Source of the DNA: Stappia indica
GTDB taxonomy: Bacteria > Pseudomonadota > Alphaproteobacteria > Rhizobiales > Stappiaceae
DNA: 64,000 nucleotides
NCBI RefSeq assembly: GCF_001696535.1
Contig: NZ_MBQE01000001.1
Span: forward strand, 1,116,001-1,180,000
Direction: 5' to 3'
Below, piece after piece: positions 25,425 through 34,380 of this stretch. Position 1 is the first letter of the stretch. Every line of letters starts with the position of its first letter. A program made the position numbers and the translations under genes. Under the pieces are notes generated by a model that had not been told where the DNA came from, ran no database searches, and was given only the letters and a program-made list of their open reading frames with translations.

Positions 25425-26246
25425 TCAAACGCTTGATGCCGCCTCTGCGCCGGAAATCGCCAGCGTTTCCGCCGAAAGCAGCTCCAGCACCGCGGACAGG
25501 TCGCGGCCCGTGGTGGCGAGCGCCCGTGCCGGCGCGGCCGCACTCCCCTCGCCGGTCGCCGTGCCGCTGGCGAGGAGCACGTCGCGCAGCCGCCGGGCGA
25601 TGGCCGGCGCCGGATCGAGCCAGTCCACCGGCCACGGCGCGATCTGCGCCATGCGCGGTGCCAGCAGCGGGAAATGCGTGCAGGCGAGCACCACGACATC
25701 GGTGCGCCGGCCGTTCTTTTCCACGAAACAGGGGGCGATCTCGGCCGCCAGCACCGCCGGATCGAGATGCCCGTGCAGCAAGGCCTCCTCGGCAAGGCCG
25801 GCAAGCTGCCGTGCGCCGACCAGCGTGATGGCGACCTCCGGCGCGAATCGGCGGATCAAGTCGAACGTGTAGTCGCGCGTGACGGTGCCGGGCGTTGCAA
25901 GCACGCTGACGAGACCCGAGCGCGTGCGCTCGGCCGCCGGCTTGATCGCCGGCACGGTGCCGACAACCGGAATGTCGAGAGCAGCCCGCAGGGGCGGCAG
26001 GACCAGCGTCGAAGCGGTGTTGCAGGCGATGACCACGGCGGAGGGGCGCAGCTCGCCGGCAAGCCGCACCACCACGTCGGTGCAGTGGCGGGTGAGCGCC
26101 TCCGCCTGCCAGGCGCCATAGGGAAAGCCGGCATCGTCCGCCGCATAGACCAGCGGCAGGCCCGGCATCAGCCGCCGGATCTCGCGGGCGACCGTGATGC
26201 CGCCGATGCCGCTGTCGAAAACGAGGACCGGAGCCGGTTCCGCCAT
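25425..26246 (-). CDS. murI: Glutamate racemase
   Basis: Converts L-glutamate to D-glutamate for peptidoglycan; cytosolic, cofactor-free. The 273-residue protein shows the FDSGIGGITV start region with the catalytic Asp-Ser, the first catalytic cysteine in IACNTAST near residue 75 and the second in VLACTHFPLL near residue 187. Length is normal. It follows the RNA methyltransferase gene by 55 bases in the same direction, so the two may share a transcript. Confidence 0.97.
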   Translation of the reverse strand: MAEPAPVLVFDSGIGGITVAREIRRLMPGLPLVYAADDAGFPYGAWQAEALTRHCTDVVVRLAGELRPSAVVIACNTASTLVLPPLRAALDIPVVGTVPAIKPAAERTRSGLVSVLATPGTVTRDYTFDLIRRFAPEVAITLVGARQLAGLAEEALLHGHLDPAVLAAEIAPCFVEKNGRRTDVVVLACTHFPLLAPRMAQIAPWPVDWLDPAPAIARRLRDVLLASGTATGEGSAAAPARALATTGRDLSAVLELLSAETLAISGAEAASSV

Positions 26247-26301
26247 GCCTTCCCCCGGATCGGGAGACGGACGGGCCAGTTTGCCCGCTCCGTCAGCCCA
26301 G

Positions 26302-27087
26302 TCAGCCCCGCGGGCGGGTCGAGCGGCCTTCGAGCGCCGCCACCACCCCGCGCAGGGTCTTCACTTCCTGATCGGTGAGTGAGGCTTTTTGAAGGATGTT
26401 GCGCAGGTTGCGGACCGTCGACGGGCGCTTCTCCACCGGACGGAAGAAGTTCACCGCATCGAGCGCCCCTTCCAGGTGCTCGAACAGGCGCACGAGGTCT
26501 TCCTTGCTGGCCGGCGGGTTCTGCTCCTCGTCGAGCCGGAAGGGCAGCGCCCCGTCATTCGCCTTCAGCCGCCACTCGTAGGCGCAGACCAGCACGGCCT
26601 GCGCGATGTTGAGCGAGGCGAAGTCCGGGTCGACCGGCAGGGTGACGATCTCGTCGGCGAGCGCCACCTCGTCGTTGTTGAGGCCCCAGCGCTCGCGGCC
26701 GAAGAGATAGCCGGTGCGGGTGCCGCTGGCGCCGAGCCGGGTCGTCGTCACCGCCGCCTCGTCGGGCCCGCGCACGGGCTTGGCGATCTCGCGCGAGCGC
26801 GCGGTGGTGGCGAAGACGAAGCCGAGATCGGCAATCGCCGCCTCGACGCTGTCGAACACCTGCACAGCCTCGATCACATGGTCGGCGCGGCTCGCCGCCG
26901 CCCGTGCCTTCTCGCTCGGCCACCCGTCGCGCGGATTGACCAGGCGCAGGTCGCGCAGGCCGAAATTGGCCATGGCGCGGGCCGCCGTGCCGATGTTCTC
27001 GCCGAGTTGCGGCTCGCACAGGATGATACAGGGCGGGGGCAGGTCGCGGACCCTGGCCGCCGGGTCGATGGTGGCGTTGCGTGTCAT
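26302..27087 (-). CDS. SpoU-type RNA methyltransferase (TrmJ/LasT-like)
   Basis: A 261-residue knotted (SPOUT) methyltransferase. From ATG 27087 it starts MTRNATIDPAARV. The motif-1 region is EPQLGENIGTAARAMANFGL, the SAM-binding loops are in YLFGRERWGLNNDEV and LPVDPDFASLNIAQAV. This is the TrmJ/LasT subgroup, whose E. coli member makes 2'-O-methyl Cm32/Um32 in tRNA. The C-terminal region (residues 175-261) is the helical extension typical of TrmJ. The open frame runs much further upstream, but that stretch overlaps the HdeD gene on the other strand and is not protein-like. Confidence 0.94.
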   Translation of the reverse strand: MTRNATIDPAARVRDLPPPCIILCEPQLGENIGTAARAMANFGLRDLRLVNPRDGWPSEKARAAASRADHVIEAVQVFDSVEAAIADLGFVFATTARSREIAKPVRGPDEAAVTTTRLGASGTRTGYLFGRERWGLNNDEVALADEIVTLPVDPDFASLNIAQAVLVCAYEWRLKANDGALPFRLDEEQNPPASKEDLVRLFEHLEGALDAVNFFRPVEKRPSTVRNLRNILQKASLTDQEVKTLRGVVAALEGRSTRPRG

Positions 27088-27330
27088 GGCGCGCGAGATA
27101 TCCCAGATCGGCCGGCTTTTCCAGCGCCAGCCGGGCCGGGCGCACCGGAAGGCGCAAAAATTCCGTCGAAGCCCCCTGCCGGTTGCGATAGCTTCACATA
27201 TCGGGAGTTGAAATCCCCTCCGGGCCGACCGGACAGGCACCCGCCCGCCCGAACCGGATTTCCCGCGCTCCGCCGACGGCAGGGCCCGCGCCTTGCCCCT
27301 TCCCACGCCATCCGACGACAGGATCCCGCG

Positions 27331-27900
27331 ATGACCGACGTTCCCTCCCTCCCCGTCACCGAAGCCGTCCGCCAGAAGTGGGGCTGGTTCCTCGCCCTCG
27401 GGATCGTCCTGGTCATCGGCGGCATGCTGATGATCGCGCTGCCGCTCGCCAGTTCCATCGCCGTGACGCTGGTCATCGCCATCGTCTTCGCCATCGGCGG
27501 CGCGGTGCAGATCTGGCACGCCTTCTCCGTTCCAGGCTGGGGCGGCTTCGTCTGGAACATCGCGACCGGCGCCATCGCGCTGGCCGGCGGCATCGCCGTC
27601 TATTTCAATCCGGTGGTGGGCGCGGCGGCGCTGACGCTGGTCGTCGCCGCGATTCTGCTGGCGCAGGGCATCGCCCAGATCCTGCTGGCGATGAAGATCC
27701 GCCCGCATGACGGCTGGGGCTGGGTGCTGTTCGCCGGCATCGTCTCGGCGCTCGCCGGCCTGTGCATCTGGTTCGAATTCCCCTCCTCCGCCGTATGGGT
27801 GCTCGGCCTGCTCGCCGGCGTCTCGGTGCTGATCAACGGCTGGAGCTTCATCGCGATTGCGCTCGCCGCACGCACCATCGGCAAGCGCCTCTCGTCCTGA
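27331..27900 (+). CDS. HdeD-like DUF308 membrane protein
   Basis: A 189-residue integral membrane protein with six evenly spaced helices and short loops: residues about 20-40, 43-63, 75-95, 98-118, 130-150 and 155-177. This is the HdeD/DUF308 pattern with repeated LxxGIxxIxxG motifs. E. coli HdeD aids acid resistance at high cell density; the role here is by family only. The start ATG 27331 (MTDVPSLPVTEAVRQKWGW) comes directly before the first helix. It is divergent from the RNA methyltransferase and convergent with the histidine kinase. Confidence 0.9.
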   Translation: MTDVPSLPVTEAVRQKWGWFLALGIVLVIGGMLMIALPLASSIAVTLVIAIVFAIGGAVQIWHAFSVPGWGGFVWNIATGAIALAGGIAVYFNPVVGAAALTLVVAAILLAQGIAQILLAMKIRPHDGWGWVLFAGIVSALAGLCIWFEFPSSAVWVLGLLAGVSVLINGWSFIAIALAARTIGKRLSS

Positions 27901-27975
27901 GACGGGAGAGGACAGAACGAGACTGACGAGACAGGATGAGATTTCCCGGGGTCGCCGACAAGCCGCCAATAGCGG

Positions 27976-29400
27976 TTATTCGGCGGCCTCGACCATGTTC
28001 GGCAGGCGCGCCACGCCGGGCATGAAGTCGATGCGGAACTCCGAGCCGCGGCCCGGCTCGCTCACCGCATCGATGTCCCAGCCGTGTCGGCGGGCAATCG
28101 CCTGACAGATGGCAAGGCCCATGCCGGTGCCGGCATAGCGGTCGCGCGAATGCAGGCGGCGGAAGGGCTCGAACACCTGCGCCTTGTGCTGCATGTCGAA
28201 GCCGATGCCGTTGTCGCGGATGACGACGCCGGCGGTCGCGCCGTTGCCGAGCCGCTCGGCCGTGACCTCCACGACCGGCGCACGGTCGGGATGGCGGAAC
28301 TTGATGGCGTTGCCGATCAGGTTCTGGAACAGCTGCTCCAGGAATACCGCATCGCCGGAGAGAACCGCGTCGGCATCGCGCAGCACCACCTCGGCACCAT
28401 TCTCGCGGATCAGCTCCGACAGGCTGTCGCGCACGCGCTCGACCAGATGCGCCAGCGGCACCGCCTCGCGCGAAAGCTCCCGGTCGGACGCGGCCGAATA
28501 GTTCAGCAGGTTGGAGATCAGCGTCTTCGCCCGCCCGGCAGAGGCCTTCATCACATTGGCCGCGTAGTCGATGGTCTCGCGGTCCTTGTTGGCGACGCCC
28601 TCCAGCAACAGGTCGCTGAACACGGTGATCTTGCGCACCGGCTCCTTGAGATCGTGCGAGGCGAGATTGTTGAACTGGGTCAGCCGCTCGTTGGCCGCCA
28701 GCAGGTCGGCGTTGGCCTTTGCCAGCTCGCTGGTGCGCTCCGCCACCCGCCGCTCCAGCTGGGCCTGGAGGCGCATCAGCCGGCTGCGGTCGCGCAGCAG
28801 CAACAGGCCCATGGAAACGCCCGCCACCAGAAGGCCGACGATCAGCGCCAGCACCAGGTTCACCGTGCGCTGCAGCGCCGCGCGCTGGCGCGAGGCCGCA
28901 TCGAGCTGCAGCCGGTAGACCGCCGAGCGGAAGGAATCGATGGTCGCCTGCAGGCCGACGAAGTCGCTGCGCAGCTTGCGCGCGGCCAGGACATCGCCGC
29001 CGGCGATGGCCGGCATCAGGGGATCGGCCGCCCGCAGCACCGCCTCCAGTTCGCCCATCAGCGGCACGGAGCCGTTGACCCGCACCAGTTCGTGGCCCGC
29101 CTCGCCCTCGTCCAGCCGCATGGCGCGGCTCCACAGGATATCGAAGCGCGCCGTCACGTCCTGGCTGTCCTGCGGACGCCCGTCATGGACGATCATCGTG
29201 TTGAGCGCATGCATCAGGTCCTGATACTCGACCCCGAGCTGGGCCGTGTACCAGATGAGGCTCTGGCGGTATTCGGAGCGGTCTTCGCTGTTCTGGCGGT
29301 TGAGAGTGGACACGACGAAGAAGAGCGACGCGCTGATGATGGCGACGCCGATCATCAGGAACACGTAAAGCGTCCGCACCCATCTTGTGCTGAGGTCCAT
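27976..29400 (-). CDS. Membrane sensor histidine kinase
   Basis: A 474-residue sensor kinase. A transmembrane helix at residues 10-32, a helical periplasmic CHASE3-like sensor to about 180, a second helix at about 183-203, then a coiled coil (LMRLQAQLERRVAERTSELAKANADLL-like). The HisKA box is LASHDLKEPVRKITV with the phospho-His near residue 250. The N-box is NLIGNAIKFRHP near residue 365 and the G boxes DNGIGFD and GTGMGLAIC follow. No receiver domain is fused and no response-regulator gene is adjacent. The gene upstream in the same direction encodes a periplasmic sulfite-oxidase-fold protein. Confidence 0.95.
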   Translation of the reverse strand: MDLSTRWVRTLYVFLMIGVAIISASLFFVVSTLNRQNSEDRSEYRQSLIWYTAQLGVEYQDLMHALNTMIVHDGRPQDSQDVTARFDILWSRAMRLDEGEAGHELVRVNGSVPLMGELEAVLRAADPLMPAIAGGDVLAARKLRSDFVGLQATIDSFRSAVYRLQLDAASRQRAALQRTVNLVLALIVGLLVAGVSMGLLLLRDRSRLMRLQAQLERRVAERTSELAKANADLLAANERLTQFNNLASHDLKEPVRKITVFSDLLLEGVANKDRETIDYAANVMKASAGRAKTLISNLLNYSAASDRELSREAVPLAHLVERVRDSLSELIRENGAEVVLRDADAVLSGDAVFLEQLFQNLIGNAIKFRHPDRAPVVEVTAERLGNGATAGVVIRDNGIGFDMQHKAQVFEPFRRLHSRDRYAGTGMGLAICQAIARRHGWDIDAVSEPGRGSEFRIDFMPGVARLPNMVEAAE

Positions 29401-29504
29401 GGCCGCCGTTTCGCTCCCGTCTCCGTCCGCCCGCGCGCAACGCAGGCCCGGTCGCGAAGCTTACAGCCGGGAAAGAAGCGAGGAAAGGCCGATTTCAACC
29501 AGAA

Positions 29505-30065
29505 CTATCGAGATCGTGAATCCACTACTATGATTTCGCGGATCTGCCAGATCGCGCGGGAATAGTAGAGTTCCTGGCGCAACTCCTTATGGCCCGACCA
29601 GGGATAGATCAGCCAGAGCGGCCCGCGGTCGCGAATGCTCATGTCCTTGCCCCCGACGCGCATGGCCAGAATCACGTCGTAGCCGGCCGCATCGGAAATC
29701 GGAATCTCGACCCGGTAGTTGTTGAGAGCCACCGCCTCGATCCGGTCGCCCTTGGCGCCCACCCGCTCCAGCAGGTCGCGCAGCAGCGGCCCCTCGAACA
29801 GGACCTCGTCCGCCATCCATGGCGTCTCGGTGGTGATCGACGTCATGCCGAGCGCCACGAGATCGGCCCGGGTGAAGCTGACCGGGGCCTCGCCCTCGAT
29901 CGCGCCGCTGACCACCAGCACGGTCCTGTCGTCGGCCCGCGCGCCACCGCCCGGCAAAAGGGCAAGGCCGACGAGGAGCGCGAGCGCCGCGACGACACGG
30001 CACAGGCCCTTTCGGCCGGCAGCATACCAGCCTCGCCTCGGTCCCTGCATCCGGTCCACCTGCAC
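29505..30065 (-). CDS. Periplasmic molybdopterin-oxidoreductase-like domain protein
   Basis: About 186 residues read from GTG 30065, which has GGAGG six bases upstream; ATG 30050 and TTG 30089 are alternatives. A signal peptide ends near GGGARA. The mature part (FTRADLVALGMTSITTETPW, FEGPLLRDLLERVGA, RDRGPLWLIYPW) resembles the sulfite-oxidase molybdopterin-binding fold. It contains no cysteine in the mature part, so the usual Mo ligand is lacking. It is probably a binding or sensing protein. It precedes the histidine kinase by about 100 bases, suggesting it may feed the kinase a periplasmic signal. Confidence 0.82.
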   Translation of the reverse strand: MQVDRMQGPRRGWYAAGRKGLCRVVAALALLVGLALLPGGGARADDRTVLVVSGAIEGEAPVSFTRADLVALGMTSITTETPWMADEVLFEGPLLRDLLERVGAKGDRIEAVALNNYRVEIPISDAAGYDVILAMRVGGKDMSIRDRGPLWLIYPWSGHKELRQELYYSRAIWQIREIIVVDSRSR

Positions 30066-30331
30066 CGTCACCCTCCGAATCTTTGACAAGGAGGTATGCG
30101 ACGAATAGGCACTTCTCGCAAGCGGTCGCGAGTTGCATCCGCCGTTATGGTTTCCGGCCCCGGACGCATGATTGACGAATGGCTGGCTTTCCGTTTGGCC
30201 GGCCCTTTGCTATAGGGGCCGCGCGGCCTCTGCGTCCGGCGGCGCCAACCGGCAACGGCAGGCGCCCGGCAGGGCCGGACGTATCGGCGCATCACACGCG
30301 CAAGCCACCCAAGACGCGAGGTCATCTGCAC

Positions 30332-31546
30332 ATGGCGAAGATTAAGGTTGTCAATCCGGTCGTCGAACTCGACGGCGACGAGATGACCAGGATCATCTGG
30401 CAGTTCATCAAGGACAAGCTGATCCATCCCTATCTCGACATCGACCTGAAGTACTACGACCTCTCGATCGAGAAGCGCGACGAGACGGACGACCAGATCA
30501 CCGTCGATGCGGCCAACGCCATCAAGAAGTACGGCGTCGGCGTGAAGTGCGCGACGATCACCCCGGACGAGGCCCGCGTCGAGGAGTTCGGCCTCAAGAA
30601 GATGTGGCGCTCGCCGAACGGCACGATCCGCAACATCCTCGGCGGCGTGATCTTCCGCGAGCCGATCATCATGGAGAACGTCCCGCGCCTGGTGCCGGGC
30701 TGGACCCAGCCGATCATCGTCGGCCGTCACGCCTTCGGCGACCAGTACCGCGCCACCGACTTCAAGTTCCCCGGCAAGGGCAAGCTGACGGTCAAGTTCG
30801 TCGGCGAGGACGGCACCACCATCGAGCACGAAGTGTTCGACGCGCCTTCGTCGGGCGTCGCCATGGCGATGTACAACCTCGACGATTCGATCCGCGACTT
30901 CGCCCGCGCCTCGATGAACTACGCCCTGCAGCGCGGCGTGCCGTGCTACCTGTCGACCAAGAACACCATCCTCAAGGCCTATGACGGGCGCTTCAAGGAC
31001 CTCTTCCAGGAGATCTACGACGCCGAGTTTAAGTCGGCGTTCGAGGCCAAGAAGATCTGGTACGAGCACCGCCTGATCGACGACATGGTCGCGGCCGCGC
31101 TGAAGTGGTCCGGCGGCTATGTCTGGGCCTGCAAGAACTACGACGGCGACGTGCAGTCGGACATCGTCGCGCAGGGCTTCGGCTCGCTCGGCCTGATGAC
31201 CTCCGTGCTGATGACCCCGGACGGGCAGACGGTGGAGGCGGAAGCCGCCCACGGCACCGTGACCCGCCACTACCGCCAGCACCAGCGCGGCGAGGAGACC
31301 TCGACCAACCCGATCGCCTCGATCTTCGCCTGGACCCGCGGCCTCGCCCACCGGGCCAAGCTGGACGACAACAAGGAGCTGGCGAACTTCGCCGCGACGC
31401 TCGAGAAGGTCTGCATCGACACCGTCGAGTCCGGTCACATGACCAAGGACCTGGCGCTGCTCGTCGGCCCGGACCAGAAGTGGCTGACCACCAACGGTTT
31501 CCTCGACAAGATCGACGAGAACCTGAAGAAGGCGATGGCCGCCTGA
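30332..31546 (+). CDS. icd: NADP-dependent isocitrate dehydrogenase
   Basis: Oxidative decarboxylation of isocitrate to 2-oxoglutarate in the TCA cycle, with NADP. The 404-residue protein starts [20 protein letters not shown] and belongs to the eukaryote-like subfamily found in Hyphomicrobiales. Seen: [12 protein letters not shown] (isocitrate binding), [13 protein letters not shown], the [11 protein letters not shown] metal-ligand region, and [11 protein letters not shown] (NADP binding). The open frame reaches back to 30179, but ATG 30332 is the family start. A strong terminator follows. Confidence 0.98.
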   Translation: MAKIKVVNPVVELDGDEMTRIIWQFIKDKLIHPYLDIDLKYYDLSIEKRDETDDQITVDAANAIKKYGVGVKCATITPDEARVEEFGLKKMWRSPNGTIRNILGGVIFREPIIMENVPRLVPGWTQPIIVGRHAFGDQYRATDFKFPGKGKLTVKFVGEDGTTIEHEVFDAPSSGVAMAMYNLDDSIRDFARASMNYALQRGVPCYLSTKNTILKAYDGRFKDLFQEIYDAEFKSAFEAKKIWYEHRLIDDMVAAALKWSGGYVWACKNYDGDVQSDIVAQGFGSLGLMTSVLMTPDGQTVEAEAAHGTVTRHYRQHQRGEETSTNPIASIFAWTRGLAHRAKLDDNKELANFAATLEKVCIDTVESGHMTKDLALLVGPDQKWLTTNGFLDKIDENLKKAMAA

Positions 31547-31593
31547 AGAGCTCCATGAAGAGCTGCCTGACGGCGATCTTCGACAACGTTGCG

Positions 31594-31620
31594 AAAGGCG
31601 CCCCTCGCGGGCGCCTTTTT
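31594..31620 (+). terminator. icd terminator
   Basis: A 10-base stem (AAAGGCGCCC 31594-31603, GGGCGCCTTT 31609-31618) with a CTCGC loop, followed by a T-run. It lies about 45 bases after the icd stop. Confidence 0.92.
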
Positions 31621-31712
31621 GCATTTCGGGTCCGCCACGCCGAACGCGGGCCGCGACGCGGCCCCTGCAAGCCGCTAACATGGGGATACCCTTTCCTTTC
31701 GGAGCCCCGTCG

Positions 31713-32153
31713 ATGCCGTTCCGCCTTCCTGCCCTTGCCCGCCTCGCCGCAGCGGTCCTCACCCTTCTCGCGCTTGTCCTTCCCGCCGCAGCTCAAGGCG
31801 CCCGCGAGCCGGCACGTGGCACGCCCGAGCGCGCCGCGCTGATGGATGCGATCCGCCCCCTGGTGGAGGTGCGCGTCGGCGCCCCGGTGGAATTCGTGGT
31901 GGTACGCCTGCGGGTTGCCGGCGATTGGGCCTTCGCGATCCTCGATCCGCAGCGCCCCGGCGGCGGGCAGATAGATCCCGCCCGCACGATCTACGGCGAA
32001 GATGCCGAATACATGGACGGGCTGCGCACCTATGCCCTGCTGGTGCAGGCAAACGGCCGGTGGAACATCGTCGACTATGCCGTCGGCCCGACCGACGCCT
32101 TCTGGGACGGCAATCCGCTCTATCGCCAGATCCCGCAAGGGTTGTTGCCGTAA
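31713..32153 (+). CDS. Small secreted protein
   Basis: A 146-residue protein from ATG 31713 (a GGAG site is upstream; the frame also has ATG 31680). The signal peptide runs to about residue 28 (ALVLPAAAQG). The mature domain is compact with VEVRVGAPVEFVVVRLRVAGDWAFAI and ends in an aromatic segment (RWNIVDYAVGPTDAFW). This resembles small periplasmic proteins of alphaproteobacteria that I cannot name with certainty. No Cys in the mature part. It follows the icd terminator, so it has its own promoter. Confidence 0.75.
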   Translation: MPFRLPALARLAAAVLTLLALVLPAAAQGAREPARGTPERAALMDAIRPLVEVRVGAPVEFVVVRLRVAGDWAFAILDPQRPGGGQIDPARTIYGEDAEYMDGLRTYALLVQANGRWNIVDYAVGPTDAFWDGNPLYRQIPQGLLP

Positions 32154-32277
32154 GCGGCAAGCGCGCGTTTACCAACACGACAAATTGACCAGATTGCGGA
32201 GCGAAAACCGGCCCGGTTGAACCCATCTTCACCTCTGTGACGCATCTTGTACGAAAGTCGGAGCTGGAGAGGGAGCA

Positions 32278-33147
32278 ATGACGAAACTCGGATTGCCGGA
32301 AAACATCGCTGAGATCTGGGACAGGGAGATCGTCCGCGTCACGCACGACCTGCCCGACAACCCGCTGTTTTCGGACGAGGCGCTGACCGAGCTCGTCGCC
32401 AACAATCCGGACGCCGTGCGCGAGATCGCCACGATGGACACCAGCGTCGAGGACAAGAGTCGCTGGCGGGCGAGCGACATCTCTCCCGATGACCCGCAAG
32501 GCCTGTTCAACGCGGTGCGCAGCGGCGCGCTCTGGGTCAATATCGGCCATGTCGGCGGGCGCGACGCCCGCTACCAGAAGCTGATCGACGACATCATGGA
32601 CCAGATCGACGATGCGGTCCCCGGCCCGGCCAGCTACAGCCGCCAGATCGGCATCCTGATCTCCTCGCCCCGCGCCCGCGTCTACTACCACGCGGACGTG
32701 CCCGGTCAGGGTCTCATCCACATCCGCGGCGAGAAGCGCATCTGGCTCTATCCGGGCCACGAGCCCTATCTCAAACCCGAAGAGCTGGAACGTGTGGTGA
32801 CCGCCGTCACCGCCGAGGAAATCAGCTACGATCCCAGCTACGACGCTGCGGCGACGGTCATCGACCTGACCCCGGGCACAGCCCTGTTCTGGCCGCTCAA
32901 CTGGCCGCACCGGGTGGTCAATGCCGACAGCCTGAACGTTTCGGCGACGGTGGAGTACCACACGCCGAAAACCCGCCGGCACTTCGCGGTCAACTATGCC
33001 AATGGCGTGCTGCGCCACGGGCTCGGCGTGACGCCGCGCTCACGCGCCATCGGCGGCGCCGGCTTCTGGGGCAAGGCGGCTTTCGCCTATGCCTGCCGCA
33101 AGTCCGGCCTTGCCAGGCGCCTGTTGCAGTCCGCCAAGGGAGCCTGA
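32278..33147 (+). CDS. Cupin/JmjC-like Fe(II) oxygenase-fold protein
   Basis: A 289-residue protein with a double-stranded beta-helix core. An HxD pair lies in VYYHADVPGQ (His138, Asp140) and the distal His in WPHRVVN (His211), the facial triad of JmjC/cupin-type 2-oxoglutarate oxygenases. The strand GEKRIWLYPG follows the HxD, as in cupin-like-8 proteins. N-terminal 100 residues and the C-terminal 60 are helical. No signal peptide. The next gene, 4 bases downstream, encodes a BioF2-type acetyltransferase, so both may modify one product. Substrate unknown. Confidence 0.8.
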   Translation: MTKLGLPENIAEIWDREIVRVTHDLPDNPLFSDEALTELVANNPDAVREIATMDTSVEDKSRWRASDISPDDPQGLFNAVRSGALWVNIGHVGGRDARYQKLIDDIMDQIDDAVPGPASYSRQIGILISSPRARVYYHADVPGQGLIHIRGEKRIWLYPGHEPYLKPEELERVVTAVTAEEISYDPSYDAAATVIDLTPGTALFWPLNWPHRVVNADSLNVSATVEYHTPKTRRHFAVNYANGVLRHGLGVTPRSRAIGGAGFWGKAAFAYACRKSGLARRLLQSAKGA

Positions 33148-33151
33148 CCCG

Positions 33152-34360
33152 ATGGCGCATGCCGGCCGGCCGGTGGCCCGTCGCTTCGACAGCATCCACG
33201 ACCCCGGTCTCGTCGAACGATGGACGCGGCTGGAGGAAAGCGGCTGCGCGACGGCCTTTCTCAGCCTCGATTTCGCACGCTCGATGGAAGACGGGCTGGC
33301 GCCGGAGCGTCACGGCACGCCGTTTTACATCGCGATCGACGACGCACAGAGCGGCGCGCCCTTGATGATCGTGCCGCTGATCGCCGAAACGCGATTGGGC
33401 GTGCGGCGCCTCGGTTTCCTCGACTACGGCATGGTCGACTATCACTTTCCGCTGGTCGACGCGAAGGCCTGCGCCGATCCGCAGCGCTTCCTCGCCATCC
33501 GCCAGGCCTTCGACGCCGCGCTGCCGCCGCACGACGCCCTGCTGCTGTGCAAGGTGATCCGCGAATATCGCGGCGTACCCAACCCGCTGTGGACGGAGGA
33601 CCGGCTGATCGACACCGGCGAAGGCGCCTCGCGCATCGACCTCGACCCGGACAGCCTGGAGCGCGCGCGGCGGAACCATTCCGTCTATCCGAAGATGGCA
33701 AAGCAGCTGGCAAAGCTGCGGAAGCTGCCCGGTTTCGAGATTGTCGAAGCCAGGAAGCCTTGCGAGATCGACCAGATCCTTAACGTCATGGCACGCCAGC
33801 GCCAGCAGCGCATGTCGGTACAGGGCATCCCCGACCTCTTCCAGGACCCGGCCGTTTTCGCCCATTACCGCCGTCTGGCGATGGACGGATGCAAGGACGG
33901 GCGAATCCTGCTGCTGGGCCTGAGGGTCGGCGACACCTGGCTGGCGACCAGCTATTGCCTCTGCCACCAGGGCGTCGTCACCGGCATCCTGTGCTCGCTG
34001 GACGAAGGTCCCTATCGCAAGCACTCGCCCGGGCTCATCGCCACGATCCTGGAAATCGAATGGGGCCGGCGCAACGGCTTCGCACTCTACGACTTCGGTG
34101 CCGGCAGCTATGGGTACAAGGACCGCTTCGGCGGCCGCCATCGGGTGATCAAGGCGCTCGGTATCCCCGCGACCCTGCGCGGCTCCGGCTATCTCGCGCT
34201 CTGCCGCGCCCGCATCGCCCTGCGCCTGTGGCTGCGCGACCGGCCGGCCATGGCGCAAGCCGCGCGCCGGGCAAAGCGCCTGCTTGCCGCAGCGCTCGGC
34301 CGCAGGCGGGACCCGCAAAGCGGTGTCGCCCGGCGAACCCGGCCGCTGCCGCTCGGCTGA
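33152..34360 (+). CDS. BioF2-like GNAT acetyltransferase (CelD type)
   Basis: A 402-residue protein from ATG 33152. The acyltransferase domain of the BioF2-like/CelD group lies at about 150-350, with LDRRRNHSVYPKMAKQLAKL-like basic helices and a late GNAT core (LGLRVGDTWLATSYCLCHQG, then LIATILEIEWGRRNGFALYDFGAGSYGYKDRFG). The family is linked to exopolysaccharide or cell-surface modification. It starts 4 bases after the cupin-like gene and is probably translationally coupled to it. The C-terminal tail is basic (RRAKRLLAAALGRRR). Confidence 0.85.
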   Translation: MAHAGRPVARRFDSIHDPGLVERWTRLEESGCATAFLSLDFARSMEDGLAPERHGTPFYIAIDDAQSGAPLMIVPLIAETRLGVRRLGFLDYGMVDYHFPLVDAKACADPQRFLAIRQAFDAALPPHDALLLCKVIREYRGVPNPLWTEDRLIDTGEGASRIDLDPDSLERARRNHSVYPKMAKQLAKLRKLPGFEIVEARKPCEIDQILNVMARQRQQRMSVQGIPDLFQDPAVFAHYRRLAMDGCKDGRILLLGLRVGDTWLATSYCLCHQGVVTGILCSLDEGPYRKHSPGLIATILEIEWGRRNGFALYDFGAGSYGYKDRFGGRHRVIKALGIPATLRGSGYLALCRARIALRLWLRDRPAMAQAARRAKRLLAAALGRRRDPQSGVARRTRPLPLG

Positions 34361-34380
34361 CGCCGCCCCTCCCGCGCCGA

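Noticed and set aside
30179-30331. An N-terminal extension of isocitrate dehydrogenase
   Set aside because: The residues are Pro/Arg-rich and unlike the family; MAKIKVVNP at 30332 is the normal start.
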